Positions 13,676 to 23,100 of a stretch of 64,000 nt of DNA are shown one piece after another. Below the pieces are notes generated by a model that was not told the origin of the DNA, did no database searches, and worked only from the letters and a program-made list of their open reading frames with translations. The DNA is taken from NCBI RefSeq assembly GCF_001697145.1, contig NZ_CP012719.1:344501-408500 (forward strand), written 5' to 3'. Positions within the stretch are counted from its first letter, which is position 1, and each line of letters opens with the position of its first letter. The stretch comes from Streptococcus anginosus (GTDB lineage: Bacteria > Bacillota > Bacilli > Lactobacillales > Streptococcaceae). A program made the translations under genes and the position numbers.

Positions 13676-15343
13676 GTGTCAAATATTACTACTAGTTTAT
13701 TTCAAGAAATGGTGCAGTCTGCATCTACTCGTTTGAATAAACAGGCTGAATATGTCAATTCTTTAAATGTTTTTCCTGTGCCAGACGGTGACACAGGTAC
13801 CAATATGGGAATGACCATTGAAAATGGTGCAAAGGAAGTTGCGGACAAATCTGCTTCTACTGTTGGTGAAGTAGCTGGAATTTTTGCAAAAGGTCTCTTA
13901 ATGGGTGCGCGTGGGAATTCGGGTGTTATCACGTCTCAGCTTTTCCGCGGTTTCTCTCAAAGTGTAAAAGAAAAGGAAGAATTAACAGGACAAGATTTAG
14001 CCCTTGCTTTTCAATCTGGAGTAGAAGTAGCCTACAAAGCTGTGATGAAACCGGTTGAAGGAACGATTTTGACTGTTTCTCGCGGAGCTGCAATTGGTGC
14101 CAAGAAAAAAGCAGAAGAGACTAATGATGCTGTTGAAGTCATGAAAGCAGCCCTTGATAGTGCTAAGGTGGCTCTTGCTAAAACACCAGACATGCTTCCG
14201 GTCTTAAAAGAAGTTGGTGTTGTGGACTCTGGTGGTCAAGGTCTTGTTTTCATTTATGAAGGCTTTTTGTCAGCATTGACAGGCGAATACATTGCATCTG
14301 AAGAATTTCAAGCAACGCCTGCAACTATGACAGAAATGATCAATGCAGAACACCATAAGTCGGTAGCTAGTCATGTGGCAACAGAAGACATCAAATATGG
14401 CTATTGTACGGAAATCATGGTCGCTTTGAAAAAAGGTCCAACGTATGTAAAAGAATTTGACTATGATGAATTCCGCAACTATTTGAATGAACTGGGCGAC
14501 TCACTTCTTGTCGTAAACGATGATGAAATCGTAAAAGTTCATGTTCACACGGAAGACCCTGGTCTGGTCATGCAAGAAGGATTGAAATACGGAAGCCTTG
14601 TCAAGGTCAAAGTAGATAATATGCGCAATCAGCACGAAGCGCAGGTTGAAAAAGAAGAACGTGAAAATAGCCAGCCAACAGAAGAAAAAGAATATGCTAT
14701 CATTGCAGTTGTTGCAGGAGAAGGATTGTCAGATATCTTTAAGGCACAAGGTGTGGACTATATCATCTCTGGCGGGCAAACGATGAATCCTTCAACAGAA
14801 GATTTCATCAAGGCTGTTGAACATGTGAATGCTCGTCATATCATTATTCTGCCAAACAACAAAAATATTTTCATGGCGGCGCAATCAGCGGCGGAAGTGA
14901 TTGAACAACCTGCTGCAGTGATTGAAACAAGAACGATTCCGCAAGGTTTGACTAGCTTGCTAGCTTTTGATCCAAGCAAATCCATTGAAGACAACCATGA
15001 TCGTATGACTGCTGTTCTTGCTGATGTTGTCAGTGGTAGTGTGACGACAGCTGTTCGTGATACAACGATTGATGGTCTTGAAATTCATGAAAACGATAAC
15101 CTTGGTATGGTGGATGGAAAAATTGTTGTTTCCAATCCAGACATGTTGACGACATTGAATGAAACTTTTAGCAAAATGCTAGATGTAGATAGTGAGATTG
15201 TAACGATTTATATCGGTGAAGACGGTAGTGAAGACTTGGCTAATGAACTAGCGCAAGATATTACTGAAAAATTTGAAGATGTAGAAGTAGAAATACATAA
15301 TGGCGGACAGCCAGTTTATCCATACCTTTTTAGTGTTGAATAA
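13676..15343 (+). CDS. fakA: Fatty acid kinase catalytic subunit FakA (DAK2 domain, YloV)
   Basis: A 555-residue kinase that, with a FakB acyl carrier protein, phosphorylates fatty acids so that exogenous fatty acids enter phospholipid synthesis. The N-terminal DhaL (DAK2) domain carries the metal/ATP-binding VPDGDTGTNMG (Asp37, Asp39) and GARGNSGVI. A middle domain and a C-terminal YloV domain (EYAIIAVVAGEGLSDIFKAQ; ILPNNKNIFMAAQSAAE) follow. The start is GTG at 13676, overlapping nothing and two bases after the asp23 stop, with GGAG in the end of that gene as ribosome binding site. The length is normal for streptococci. Ends in a hairpin terminator. Confidence 0.94.
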   Translation: MSNITTSLFQEMVQSASTRLNKQAEYVNSLNVFPVPDGDTGTNMGMTIENGAKEVADKSASTVGEVAGIFAKGLLMGARGNSGVITSQLFRGFSQSVKEKEELTGQDLALAFQSGVEVAYKAVMKPVEGTILTVSRGAAIGAKKKAEETNDAVEVMKAALDSAKVALAKTPDMLPVLKEVGVVDSGGQGLVFIYEGFLSALTGEYIASEEFQATPATMTEMINAEHHKSVASHVATEDIKYGYCTEIMVALKKGPTYVKEFDYDEFRNYLNELGDSLLVVNDDEIVKVHVHTEDPGLVMQEGLKYGSLVKVKVDNMRNQHEAQVEKEERENSQPTEEKEYAIIAVVAGEGLSDIFKAQGVDYIISGGQTMNPSTEDFIKAVEHVNARHIIILPNNKNIFMAAQSAAEVIEQPAAVIETRTIPQGLTSLLAFDPSKSIEDNHDRMTAVLADVVSGSVTTAVRDTTIDGLEIHENDNLGMVDGKIVVSNPDMLTTLNETFSKMLDVDSEIVTIYIGEDGSEDLANELAQDITEKFEDVEVEIHNGGQPVYPYLFSVE

Positions 15344-15364
15344 AACAGAAGAATTATTGCGAAG

Positions 15365-15390
15365 GGCGACTCGATGGAGTCGTCTTTTTT
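15365..15390 (+). terminator. fakA terminator
   Basis: Stem GCGACTC-GATG-GAGTCGT followed by a run of six T, 22 bases after the fakA stop. Confidence 0.85.
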
Positions 15391-15449
15391 ATGACATTTG
15401 TCATGTTGAGTGATGACAAAATCATCTAGTGGCGATAAAAGAGTTGAGA

Positions 15450-15628
15450 TATAATGAAAGTAACAAGAGGAAATGTAGAGTTAGAAACCGAGTCTACAAC
15501 CTGTTTTATTCTTCTTGATGCAAGTAACTTTGTGGTAATCTAATCGTTGACCAGAAACTTCCTGAGCCAATTGCTAGGACTTCTGTATGTGTTGCATTTC
15601 CACCAATAAAAATAATGAGGAGAAAAAG
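15450..15628 (+). promoter_or_regulatory. Promoter -10 box and unusually long leader of the ABC/two-component operon
   Basis: TATAAT at 15450-15455 with a poor -35 region is the only clear promoter before the ATPase gene at 15629, giving a leader of about 165 bases without a coding frame or a recognised riboswitch. The weak -35 fits a promoter that needs an activator such as the response regulator of the same operon. Confidence 0.4.
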
Positions 15629-16504
15629 ATGAAGCTGATTGAGGTGAACCGTTTATCTAAAAAGATTCGTGGGAAAGAAATTTTGAAAGATATCTCTTTT
15701 ACTATTAACGAGGGAGAATGTGTGGCGTTGATTGGTCCAAATGGAGCTGGGAAAACCACGCTCATGGATTGTTTGCTAGGCGATAAATTTCTTACAAGTG
15801 GGCAGGCTAGTGTTCGAGGATTAAAGCCAACAGATGAGCAATTAAAGCAGATTGTTGCCATTTTACCACAAGAAAATACAGTTGTGGCAGATTTGAAGGT
15901 AAAAGAACTACTGAACTTTTTTCAAAGTATTTACCCACGTAGTTTAACTAATCAAGAAGTTGATGCCCTTTTGACATTTACGGATAAGCAAAAAGATCAG
16001 CTAGCCAGCAAATTATCTGGTGGGCAAAAACGGTTGTTTTCTTTTATTTTAGCTCTTATTGGCCGACCTAAAATTCTCTTTTTAGATGAGCCGACTTCTG
16101 CTATGGATACTTCCACTCGGCAGCATTTTTGGGAAATTGTGGATGAATTGAAGCAAAAGGGTGTGACCATTATTTACTCTTCTCACTATATTGAGGAAGT
16201 AGAGCATACAGCAGATCGGATTTTGGTTTTGCATAAGGGTGAATTGATTCGTGATACGACGCCTTACGCTATGCGCAGCGAAGAACAAGAAAAACACTTT
16301 ACTATTCCGCTTTCTTACCAAGCTATTTTGGAAAGGTTACCTGAAGTGACCGAAATTGAAATCAAGCAAAATGCTCTCTCCTTTGCAACTAGAAAGGCTG
16401 GTCAAGTGTGGCAAGTCTTGGTAGAGAATGGTTGTACGATTGAGGAAGTAGAAGTGCGCAACCGGACACTATTGGATAGTATTTTTGAGACAACGCAAGA
16501 GTAA
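15629..16504 (+). CDS. ABC transporter ATP-binding protein (drug/antimicrobial export type)
   Basis: A 291-residue ATPase. Walker A GPNGAGKTT (36-44), the Q-loop LPQE, signature LSGGQKR, Walker B ILFLDEPTSAMD and the H-loop SSHYIEEVE are all present. The start was set at 15629 (MKLIEVNRL) because AGGAG lies seven bases before it; a longer upstream frame lacks a ribosome binding site. It heads a four-gene unit of ATPase, permease, DesK-like kinase and NarL-like regulator, the same layout as yvfR-yvfS-yvfT-yvfU of Bacillus subtilis. ABC-2 exporters of this kind often move antimicrobial peptides or lipids; the substrate is unknown. Confidence 0.9.
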   Translation: MKLIEVNRLSKKIRGKEILKDISFTINEGECVALIGPNGAGKTTLMDCLLGDKFLTSGQASVRGLKPTDEQLKQIVAILPQENTVVADLKVKELLNFFQSIYPRSLTNQEVDALLTFTDKQKDQLASKLSGGQKRLFSFILALIGRPKILFLDEPTSAMDTSTRQHFWEIVDELKQKGVTIIYSSHYIEEVEHTADRILVLHKGELIRDTTPYAMRSEEQEKHFTIPLSYQAILERLPEVTEIEIKQNALSFATRKAGQVWQVLVENGCTIEEVEVRNRTLLDSIFETTQE

Positions 16505-16517
16505 AAGGAGATGTATC

Positions 16518-17252
16518 ATGAAAAATATGAGAAGTTTAATGAAGGTTGAATTGATTTTAATGAAGCGCCAAGCGGCTTATTATCTATTATCTATTGGATT
16601 GCCTAGTGTCTTTTATCTGATTTTCTCAGGTATGATGTCTGGGAGTGCCACCCCTACACTTGTACTCCAAACCTATCTCTTTTCTATGACAGTTTTTAGT
16701 ATTATGTCCAGTGCTTTCTTTAGTATTCCAAGCACCTTGCAGTCTGATAAAACTAATAATTGGCAAAAAATGCTTCAACACTCACCTGTTTCTATGGTAG
16801 AATATTATATATCCAAACTTTTCAGTGCTTTACTGACTTTCCTTCTTTCCATAGTCGTTGTATTTTCTGTTGGACATTTCGTTCGTGGAGTCAATCTTCC
16901 TGCAATGGATTGGTTAATCATCGCCCTAATTATTTTATTTGGAAGTTTGGTTTTCATTGCTATGGGAGTACTAGTGAGTTTGCTTCCCAGCGCTCAGCTT
17001 ATGTCTGTTGTGGGGAATATTGCCTATATGGCTTTGGCAGTCCTGGGTGGTCTTTGGTTTCCTTTGACCATGTTTCCAAAATGGCTCCAACCAATCGGTA
17101 AGTTGACTCCTAGTTATCAACTCATGCAGATTGTATCTTCTTATTTGGAACATCGCGAGTTTAATGCCATTGCAGCACTGATTGTTCTGGTTTACACAGT
17201 CGGTGTCAGCCTAGTGGTTCTTCAACTCAAAAAACGGATTGAGGTAAAATAA
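16518..17252 (+). CDS. ABC-2 type transporter permease
   Basis: A 244-residue membrane protein with six predicted helices, for example YYLLSIGLPSVFYLIFSGMM, VFSIMSSAFFSIPSTL and the pair around DWLIIALIILFGSLVFIAMG. The motif GLWFPLTMFPKWLQPIGKLTP is typical of ABC-2 permeases. The start at 16518 has AAAGGAG nine bases upstream. It partners the ATPase 13 bases upstream and is followed four bases later by the histidine kinase. Confidence 0.88.
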   Translation: MKNMRSLMKVELILMKRQAAYYLLSIGLPSVFYLIFSGMMSGSATPTLVLQTYLFSMTVFSIMSSAFFSIPSTLQSDKTNNWQKMLQHSPVSMVEYYISKLFSALLTFLLSIVVVFSVGHFVRGVNLPAMDWLIIALIILFGSLVFIAMGVLVSLLPSAQLMSVVGNIAYMALAVLGGLWFPLTMFPKWLQPIGKLTPSYQLMQIVSSYLEHREFNAIAALIVLVYTVGVSLVVLQLKKRIEVK

Positions 17253-17256
17253 ATTC

Positions 17257-18354
17257 ATGTGGAAAAAACTAAAAAATATTCACTATCTGTTTCATATTGC
17301 TTTAGTTTTTATTGTCTTTCCAATAGCGGGGGTCATCGGTGGGGACTACTCGCTTTTGCTCTTGTTGTGGACAGCATTTTTTATCGGAGCTTATTACAAT
17401 CTTCTACTCGATAATCATCCGTTTCACCAGTGGTTGTCTTGGTGGATAATGATTGCCTACATTTTTTATAGTTCTATTTGGTTAAATCCAAGTTTTGTTT
17501 GGTACATCTTTTATCTATCAAATCTACTAATCTATCACTTTAATGAAATTCCATTTAAATCTTGGCGCTTTTGGACCTTTTTTACCTTACAGCCAATCAT
17601 TCTGTTTTCTATTTTTCTGAAAAATCCGAGTGATTTATCCTATCTGATATTTTTGCTTGTGACCTTTATCTTTGTGGATTTACTCACATTCGGATTGTAT
17701 CGCATGCAGGTGGCTGAATTGCTTCAGGAGGAAAAAAGAAAGCAGAATGCTCAACTCAATCTGTTTCTAGCTGAAAATGAGCGCAATCGTATTGGACGAG
17801 ACCTACATGATAGTCTAGGACATACATTTGCTATGCTCAGTGTTAAGACAGAATTAGCACAACAGTTTCTTCAAATGAAAGCCTATGAGAAAGCTGGTAA
17901 AGAATTGCAGGAAGTGCATGAGATTAGCAAGCAGTCTATGGCAGATGTGCGACGGATTATTGATAATCTAAAAACACGAACCTTGGATGAGGAGTTAGTG
18001 ACTATTCAGGCTATGCTGGAAATGAGTGGGATTCGGGTACAAGTACAGTATCAACTCAATATTGCTAGCATCGCACCGAATATTCAATCAAGTTTAAGTA
18101 TGGTTTTACTAGAATTAGCAACGAATATCATCAAGCATGCTCAAGCAAGCAGTTGCCAAATTCATCTGTATTCTGAAAAAAATAGGTTAATAGCAGATGT
18201 TGAGGATAATGGGAAAGGTTTCAAAATTGCCACAGGAAAAGAGTTGCATTCTATTCGGGAGCGTGTAGAATCATTGTCTGGACAAGTAGAGATTTTAAGC
18301 TGTAAACAGCCAACTAAGATTCGAATAAACTTACCAATGGAGGGATACAAATGA
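17257..18354 (+). CDS. Sensor histidine kinase, DesK/NarL-type (HisKA_3)
   Basis: A 365-residue kinase. Residues 1-148 contain about five membrane helices with almost no outer domain, so it probably senses within the membrane or through the linked transporter. The HisKA_3 domain has [20 protein letters not shown] with phosphoacceptor His184. The HATPase domain has [15 protein letters not shown] (N box) and [11 protein letters not shown] (G1 box). It overlaps the response regulator gene by four bases (ATGA). The close link to the ABC exporter suggests that it controls that exporter. Confidence 0.92.
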   Translation: MWKKLKNIHYLFHIALVFIVFPIAGVIGGDYSLLLLLWTAFFIGAYYNLLLDNHPFHQWLSWWIMIAYIFYSSIWLNPSFVWYIFYLSNLLIYHFNEIPFKSWRFWTFFTLQPIILFSIFLKNPSDLSYLIFLLVTFIFVDLLTFGLYRMQVAELLQEEKRKQNAQLNLFLAENERNRIGRDLHDSLGHTFAMLSVKTELAQQFLQMKAYEKAGKELQEVHEISKQSMADVRRIIDNLKTRTLDEELVTIQAMLEMSGIRVQVQYQLNIASIAPNIQSSLSMVLLELATNIIKHAQASSCQIHLYSEKNRLIADVEDNGKGFKIATGKELHSIRERVESLSGQVEILSCKQPTKIRINLPMEGYK

Positions 18355-18950
18355 AATTGTTAGTAGCCGAAGATCAAAGCATGCTACGGGATGCTTTGTG
18401 TCAATTGCTAGAACTGCAATCAGACGTGGAAACGGTTCATCAGGCTTCTAATGGGCAGGAAGCAATGAATCTGCTGCAATCTCAAAAGATAGATGTGGCT
18501 ATTTTAGATGTGGAAATGCCTAAGCAGACAGGTTTAGATGTGTTGGAATGGGTCAAGGAGAAGCAGCCAACTGTCAAAGTCGTTATTGTCACCACATTTA
18601 AACGTCCTGGTTACTTTGAGCGAGCGATTAAAGCAGATGTAGATGCTTATGTCTTAAAAGAACGCAGTATAGCCGACCTTATGAAAACGATTCATACTGT
18701 GTTAGACGGAAAAAAAGAATATTCTCCTGAGTTGATGGAAGTCATGATGACAAGTAAAAATCCCTTGTCCAATCAAGAAATTTTGGTTTTGCAAGCGGCA
18801 GCAAGAGGTCTATCTAGCAAAGAAATCGCTCAAAAGCTTTATCTGTCAAATGGTACCGTTCGTAATTATATGTCAAGCATTCTAACGAAATTAGCAGCGG
18901 AAAATCGATTGGAAGCGGTTCGAATTGCGCAAGAAAATGGTTGGATATAA
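18351..18950 (+). CDS. NarL/LuxR-family response regulator
   Basis: A 199-residue regulator. The receiver domain (1-120) has acidic residues Glu7-Asp8, phosphoacceptor Asp53 in VAILDVEMP, Thr at TTFKR and Lys in VLKERS. The LuxR-type HTH at about 135-195 includes [20 protein letters not shown] followed by [13 protein letters not shown]. It belongs to the DesR/YvfU group. It is the last gene of the ABC-kinase-regulator unit and likely activates the weak promoter near 15450. Confidence 0.93.
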   Translation: MKLLVAEDQSMLRDALCQLLELQSDVETVHQASNGQEAMNLLQSQKIDVAILDVEMPKQTGLDVLEWVKEKQPTVKVVIVTTFKRPGYFERAIKADVDAYVLKERSIADLMKTIHTVLDGKKEYSPELMEVMMTSKNPLSNQEILVLQAAARGLSSKEIAQKLYLSNGTVRNYMSSILTKLAAENRLEAVRIAQENGWI

Positions 18951-19075
18951 ACTAGATATTGTGAGATATTGAAGAGAAATTTAACATAGTGATTTAACTA
19001 GTTTTTATCGCTTTTGTTTGATAAACTCTTATAAGTATGCTATAATTTTGAAAAAGAAGATAGGAGTTTCATATT

Positions 19076-19963
19076 ATGCTATTTTTAATAGTGCCAATTA
19101 TTATTGTCGTGCTGTTTCTCATTCTTTTTAGCTCGTTGTATGTCGTTCGTCAACAGTCTGTAGCGATTATAGAACGTTTTGGGAAATATCAAAAGTTAAG
19201 TAATAGTGGAATTCATTTGCGTTTGCCATTTGGTATTGATCATATCGCAGCGCGTGTGCAATTGCGCCTCTTGCAAAGTGAGATTGTGGTTGAAACGAAG
19301 ACACAAGATAATGTATTTGTCATGATGAATGTTGCTACACAATACCGTGTTAATGAAAATAACGTAACAGATGCTTACTATAAATTGATTCGTCCAGAAG
19401 CTCAAATCAAATCTTATATTGAAGATGCTTTGCGCTCATCTGTTCCTAAATTGACATTGGATGAATTGTTTGAAAAAAAAGATGAAATTGCACTTGAAGT
19501 ACAAAAACAGGTAGCAGAAGAAATGTCTACTTACGGTTATATCATCGTAAAAACCTTAATTACCAAGGTTGAGCCAGACGCAGAAGTCAAGCAATCAATG
19601 AACGAGATTAACGCTGCTCAACGGAAACGTGTTGCTGCTCAAGAATTGGCTGAAGCTGATAAAATTAAAATTGTAACTGCCGCAGAAGCAGAAGCGGAAA
19701 AAGACCGCCTTCATGGGGTAGGGATTGCAGAGCAACGGAAAGCGATTGTGGATGGTTTGGCAGATTCTATCAAAGAGCTGAAAGGTGCGAATGTTGAATT
19801 GAAGGAAGAACAAATCATGTCCATTCTTTTAACCAACCAATACCTTGACACGTTGAATAATTTTGCAGACAATAAGGGAAATAATACAATTTTCCTACCA
19901 GCAAATCCTGACGGAGTGGAAAGTATCCGAACACAAATATTATCAGCACTTAAAGCTAAATAA
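19076..19963 (+). CDS. SPFH/stomatin-family membrane protein (QmcA-like)
   Basis: A 295-residue protein with one N-terminal helix (VPIIIVVLFLILFSSLYVV), then the SPFH domain (QQSVAIIERFGKYQKLSNSG, DNVFVMMNVATQYRV, LRSSVPKLTLDELFEKKDEI) and a charged coiled coil rich in AEAEAEKDR. It ends with a conserved ILLTNQYLDTLNNFA segment. Such proteins form membrane scaffolds that organise microdomains or guard FtsH-type proteases. It is a single gene with a promoter -10 (TATAAT, near 19039) and AGGAG before the ATG. No partner protease or NfeD gene is adjacent. Confidence 0.9.
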   Translation: MLFLIVPIIIVVLFLILFSSLYVVRQQSVAIIERFGKYQKLSNSGIHLRLPFGIDHIAARVQLRLLQSEIVVETKTQDNVFVMMNVATQYRVNENNVTDAYYKLIRPEAQIKSYIEDALRSSVPKLTLDELFEKKDEIALEVQKQVAEEMSTYGYIIVKTLITKVEPDAEVKQSMNEINAAQRKRVAAQELAEADKIKIVTAAEAEAEKDRLHGVGIAEQRKAIVDGLADSIKELKGANVELKEEQIMSILLTNQYLDTLNNFADNKGNNTIFLPANPDGVESIRTQILSALKAK

Positions 19964-20072
19964 AGAATATTCTGAATTGCTTTATTCATCAAAATAGGCA
20001 TCCTTTTCCGTTGACAAAACAAACAAAAACCTTTACAATATTTAGTTAGAAATAATAAAATAGGAGAAGGAA

Positions 20073-20288
20073 ATGGCTAAATCTAACTTTGAAAAAGTAG
20101 AATCAGTTGTTAGCTGGGTTCGTGATAAGAAAATCACGGGTTATCGCATCAGTAAAGAAACGAACGCTCGTGAAATGTCTATCATTGCCCTTGCTCAAGG
20201 ACGTGCTAAAGTGAAAAATATTTCATTTGAAACCGCTCTAGGATTGATTGATTTTTACGATAAAAACCACGAAAAGTTTGAAAACTAA
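20073..20288 (+). CDS. Small conserved streptococcal protein, HTH-like, function unknown
   Basis: A 71-residue basic protein: KVESVVSWVRDKKITGYRIS then KETNAREMSIIALAQGRAKV and FETALGLIDFYDKNHEKF. The spacing of short helices recalls a minimal Cro/phage-repressor HTH, with GYRISKETN as first helix and turn. It has a strong ribosome binding site (GGAGAAGG) and its own terminator, so expression is likely. I do not recognise a named family. Confidence 0.7.
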   Translation: MAKSNFEKVESVVSWVRDKKITGYRISKETNAREMSIIALAQGRAKVKNISFETALGLIDFYDKNHEKFEN

Positions 20289-20303
20289 TCGTTGTATTTT
20301 TAG

Positions 20304-20326
20304 CAGGCTATCAGCCTGTTTTTTTT
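20304..20326 (+). terminator. Terminator of the 71-residue protein gene
   Basis: CAGGCT-ATC-AGCCTG followed by eight T, 15 bases after the stop. Confidence 0.88.
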
Positions 20327-20633
20327 GTTTGCGATTGTAAAATAGTATGATTTTATATGGAAATAACAAATAATTATAAAATATAAAGTTTATTTATTTG
20401 ATAGATGACTGATTCTTTAGAATGAATATTTTTACAAAAAAATGATAAATTGCTTTCTACAATACAATCTATTTTAAAAAATATTCTTAAAAATTAGAGT
20501 TTTATTTTTCACAAGAAAATGTTCTAATGAATGTGTATTCAAACATTCTGTTTTGTTTGAATAAAAATTAGTTTTTCAATTGAGTTCCTAAAGATTTTGG
20601 AGAGAAAATTATAGAGTTTGAGACAATAAAGAA
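20327..20633. other. Very AT-rich spacer without a gene
   Basis: About 300 bases of unusually AT-rich sequence with no coding frame. The only structure seen is a perfect 10-base inverted repeat, TATTCAAACA at 20536-20545 and TGTTTGAATA at 20554-20563, which has no T run and no clear role. Confidence 0.6.
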
Positions 20634-20658
20634 GAGACTAGAAGTGTGTACTAGTCTC
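20634..20658 (-). terminator. Terminator of the glutamine-type ABC operon
   Basis: GAGACTAG (20634-20641) pairs exactly with CTAGTCTC (20651-20658). On the minus strand it is followed by TTCTTTATT, 13 bases after the ATPase stop. Confidence 0.75.
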
Positions 20659-20670
20659 GTCGGTTGTAGA

Positions 20671-21411
20671 TTATCGTAAGTAACGTTGTAAAAATTCTTT
20701 TGTGCGTTCTTTCTTAGGGTGAGTAAAAATGTCTTCAGGTTTGCCTTCTTCAGCAATGATGCCTTTGTCCATGAAAATGACACGATTGGAGACATCACGC
20801 GCAAACTCCATTTCGTGCGTGACAACAATCATGGTTAAGCCTTCTTGAGCAAGGTCTTTCATGATTTTCAGCACTTCGCCGACCATTTCAGGGTCAAGGG
20901 CTGATGTTGGTTCGTCAAATAAAATGGCATCTGGGTTCATGGATAAGGCGCGTGCAATAGCAACCCGTTGCTTTTGTCCGCCAGAAAGTTGTTTTGGCTT
21001 TGCTTGCCAGTAAGGTTGCCCCATGCCAACTTTTTCAAGATTTTCTTTGGCGATTTTTTCGGCCTCTGCTCGTTCTCGCTTGAGAACAGTTGTTTGTGCG
21101 ACAATGGTATTTTCAAGAACATTAAGGTTTTCAAAAAGGTTAAAGCTTTGGAACACCATACCGAGTTTTTCACGGTAATGAGTGAGGTTATAGTTTTCTT
21201 CTAGTACATTTTCACCACGATAAAGGATTTCTCCTCCACTTGGCTCTTCAAGGAGATTGATAGAGCGTAAGAAAGTAGATTTTCCACTACCAGAGCTTCC
21301 GATGATAGAAATGACTTCGCCGGAGTGGACAGTGAGAGAAATGTCTTTTAAGACTTCATTTTGTCCGTAGGATTTTTTAAGATGATTGATTTCTAAAATG
21401 GTATCGCTCAT
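20671..21411 (-). CDS. Polar amino acid ABC transporter ATP-binding protein (GlnQ-like)
   Basis: A 246-residue ATPase. Walker [21 protein letters not shown] as Q-loop, signature LSGGQKQR, Walker [14 protein letters not shown] and H-loop VTHEMEF are intact and typical of the GlnQ/HisP family. Its ATG overlaps the end of the binding-protein/permease gene by four bases. Together they form a complete two-gene importer, most likely for glutamine or another polar amino acid. Confidence 0.94.
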   Translation of the reverse strand: MSDTILEINHLKKSYGQNEVLKDISLTVHSGEVISIIGSSGSGKSTFLRSINLLEEPSGGEILYRGENVLEENYNLTHYREKLGMVFQSFNLFENLNVLENTIVAQTTVLKRERAEAEKIAKENLEKVGMGQPYWQAKPKQLSGGQKQRVAIARALSMNPDAILFDEPTSALDPEMVGEVLKIMKDLAQEGLTMIVVTHEMEFARDVSNRVIFMDKGIIAEEGKPEDIFTHPKKERTKEFLQRYLR

Positions 21412-22973
21412 GCCTTTACTCCTTTCGTTTGCATTTGATTAGCGCCCGTTGTGTAATCATCTGTATCAAAACGGCGTTCTACATAGCGGAGAATGCGAGT
21501 GACAGTAAATGTTAGGACAAAGTAGATAACGGCAATAATCGTAAAGGTTTGGAAATATTGGTAAGTTTGGGTGGCAATAGTATTTCCTGAGAAATAAAGT
21601 TCAACAACGGAGATAACATTCAGTACAGAAGTATCTTTAATGTTGATGACAAATTCATTCCCTGTAGCAGGTAGAATATTGCGTACGACTTGTGGAAGAA
21701 CAACTTTGCGCATGGTTTGATTATGTGTCATTCCTAGAGCGGTTGCGGCTTCAAATTGTCCTTTGTCAACGGCGAAAATTCCTCCGCGGACAATTTCACT
21801 CATATAAGCGCCGGTGTTGATTGAAACAATAAAGATAGCAGCGATTGTCCGATCAATAGAAACCCCAAAAGCTTGTGCTGTACCGTAGTAAATAACCATC
21901 GATTGAACAATCATAGGTGTTCCACGGAAAATTTCAATATAGATATTCAAGAACCAGCTGAATAAGGTTTGTAACATCGCTAGAACTTTATTTTTGGCAG
22001 TAGGAGCTGTGCGATAGACACCGATTAAGAGTCCAATGATGAGTCCTGCAATTGTGCCAGTAATGGAAATGAGAAGAGTTAAACCAGCTCCACGCAGAAA
22101 TTGGGGCCAGTTATCTTTTAGAATCTTTGTCACTTGTCCAAAGAAACTTGTCTTATCTTGGCTAGAGTCTGTCTCAACAGGCTGATTTCGAATCATCTTA
22201 TCCATTAAAGCGATTTGGTCTTTGGCACTGATTTTAGCGATAGCAGCATTAACTTGCTCTATACGATTGTCGTTTTTGCGCATTCCAATTGCAATGGTAG
22301 CGTCTTCTTGATTCACTTCAAAACCTTTTTTGAACTGAATCATTTTAAATTTTGAGTTCGCAGCTTCTGCAGTGAGGGCTTCAGGGCGCTCAGAAATGTA
22401 ACCGTCTATCACTCCTGACTCAAGTGCTTGGCGCATTTGAGCAAAGTCTCCCATTGCAGTTTCTTGCTTAGCACCAGTCAATTGTGAAATTAGATTATAA
22501 AGATAGACACCTTGCTGGGACGTGATTTTTGCCCCTTTGAAGTCATTTAAGGTTTTTGCATTGGCGTAGGCACTATCTTTTTTGACAAGTAGCACTGGCT
22601 CACTAGTATAGTAGCTATTTGAAAAAGCAATTTCTTTTTTCCGCTCGGCAGTTGGGCTCATACCTGCTATAATCATGTCCAATTTTCCTGATGTTAAAGC
22701 AGGAATCAAACCATTCCAAGACGTTTTGACCACTAACGGTTTTTTGCCTAATTCTTTTGCGACTTGTTTTGCAATTTGGACATCATAACCGTTGGCATAT
22801 TGATTGGTACCTTCGATTTTGACTGCGCCGTTTTTGTCATCGTCCTGCGTCCAGTTGAACGGAGCGTAAGCTGCCTCCATTCCGATACGTAAATATTCAT
22901 CGGCATGAACGGTATTTACAAATCCTAGACTGAACAGAAAAAATGTAAATAGAGATAAGCAAATTTTCTTCAT
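21408..22973 (-). CDS. Amino acid ABC transporter substrate-binding protein fused to permease (GlnP-like)
   Basis: A 521-residue fusion. Signal peptide 1-24 ([20 protein letters not shown]), one periplasmic-type SBP_bac_3 domain (about 27-265, with [12 protein letters not shown] and [20 protein letters not shown]), then a BPD_transp_1 permease (about 295-505) with the EAA-type loop [20 protein letters not shown]. Only one binding domain is fused, whereas lactococcal GlnP has two. No separate lipoprotein is needed. The ATPase gene follows. Confidence 0.94.
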   Translation of the reverse strand: MKKICLSLFTFFLFSLGFVNTVHADEYLRIGMEAAYAPFNWTQDDDKNGAVKIEGTNQYANGYDVQIAKQVAKELGKKPLVVKTSWNGLIPALTSGKLDMIIAGMSPTAERKKEIAFSNSYYTSEPVLLVKKDSAYANAKTLNDFKGAKITSQQGVYLYNLISQLTGAKQETAMGDFAQMRQALESGVIDGYISERPEALTAEAANSKFKMIQFKKGFEVNQEDATIAIGMRKNDNRIEQVNAAIAKISAKDQIALMDKMIRNQPVETDSSQDKTSFFGQVTKILKDNWPQFLRGAGLTLLISITGTIAGLIIGLLIGVYRTAPTAKNKVLAMLQTLFSWFLNIYIEIFRGTPMIVQSMVIYYGTAQAFGVSIDRTIAAIFIVSINTGAYMSEIVRGGIFAVDKGQFEAATALGMTHNQTMRKVVLPQVVRNILPATGNEFVINIKDTSVLNVISVVELYFSGNTIATQTYQYFQTFTIIAVIYFVLTFTVTRILRYVERRFDTDDYTTGANQMQTKGVKA

Positions 22974-23100
22974 ATTATTCTCCTAATTTTAAAATAGGTT
23001 CCTTGTATTATATCGAAAAAAGCAATGCTTTTCAATATTGGGTAAACCCTTACTTGAAAAAATGGTATAATAAATCTAACCAGTAAAAGGAGGTTGTCAG

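Noticed and set aside
15456..15628. Riboswitch or T-box in the long leader before the ABC/two-component operon
   Set aside because: No conserved T-box sequence, no strong terminator/antiterminator pair and no recognisable aptamer core.
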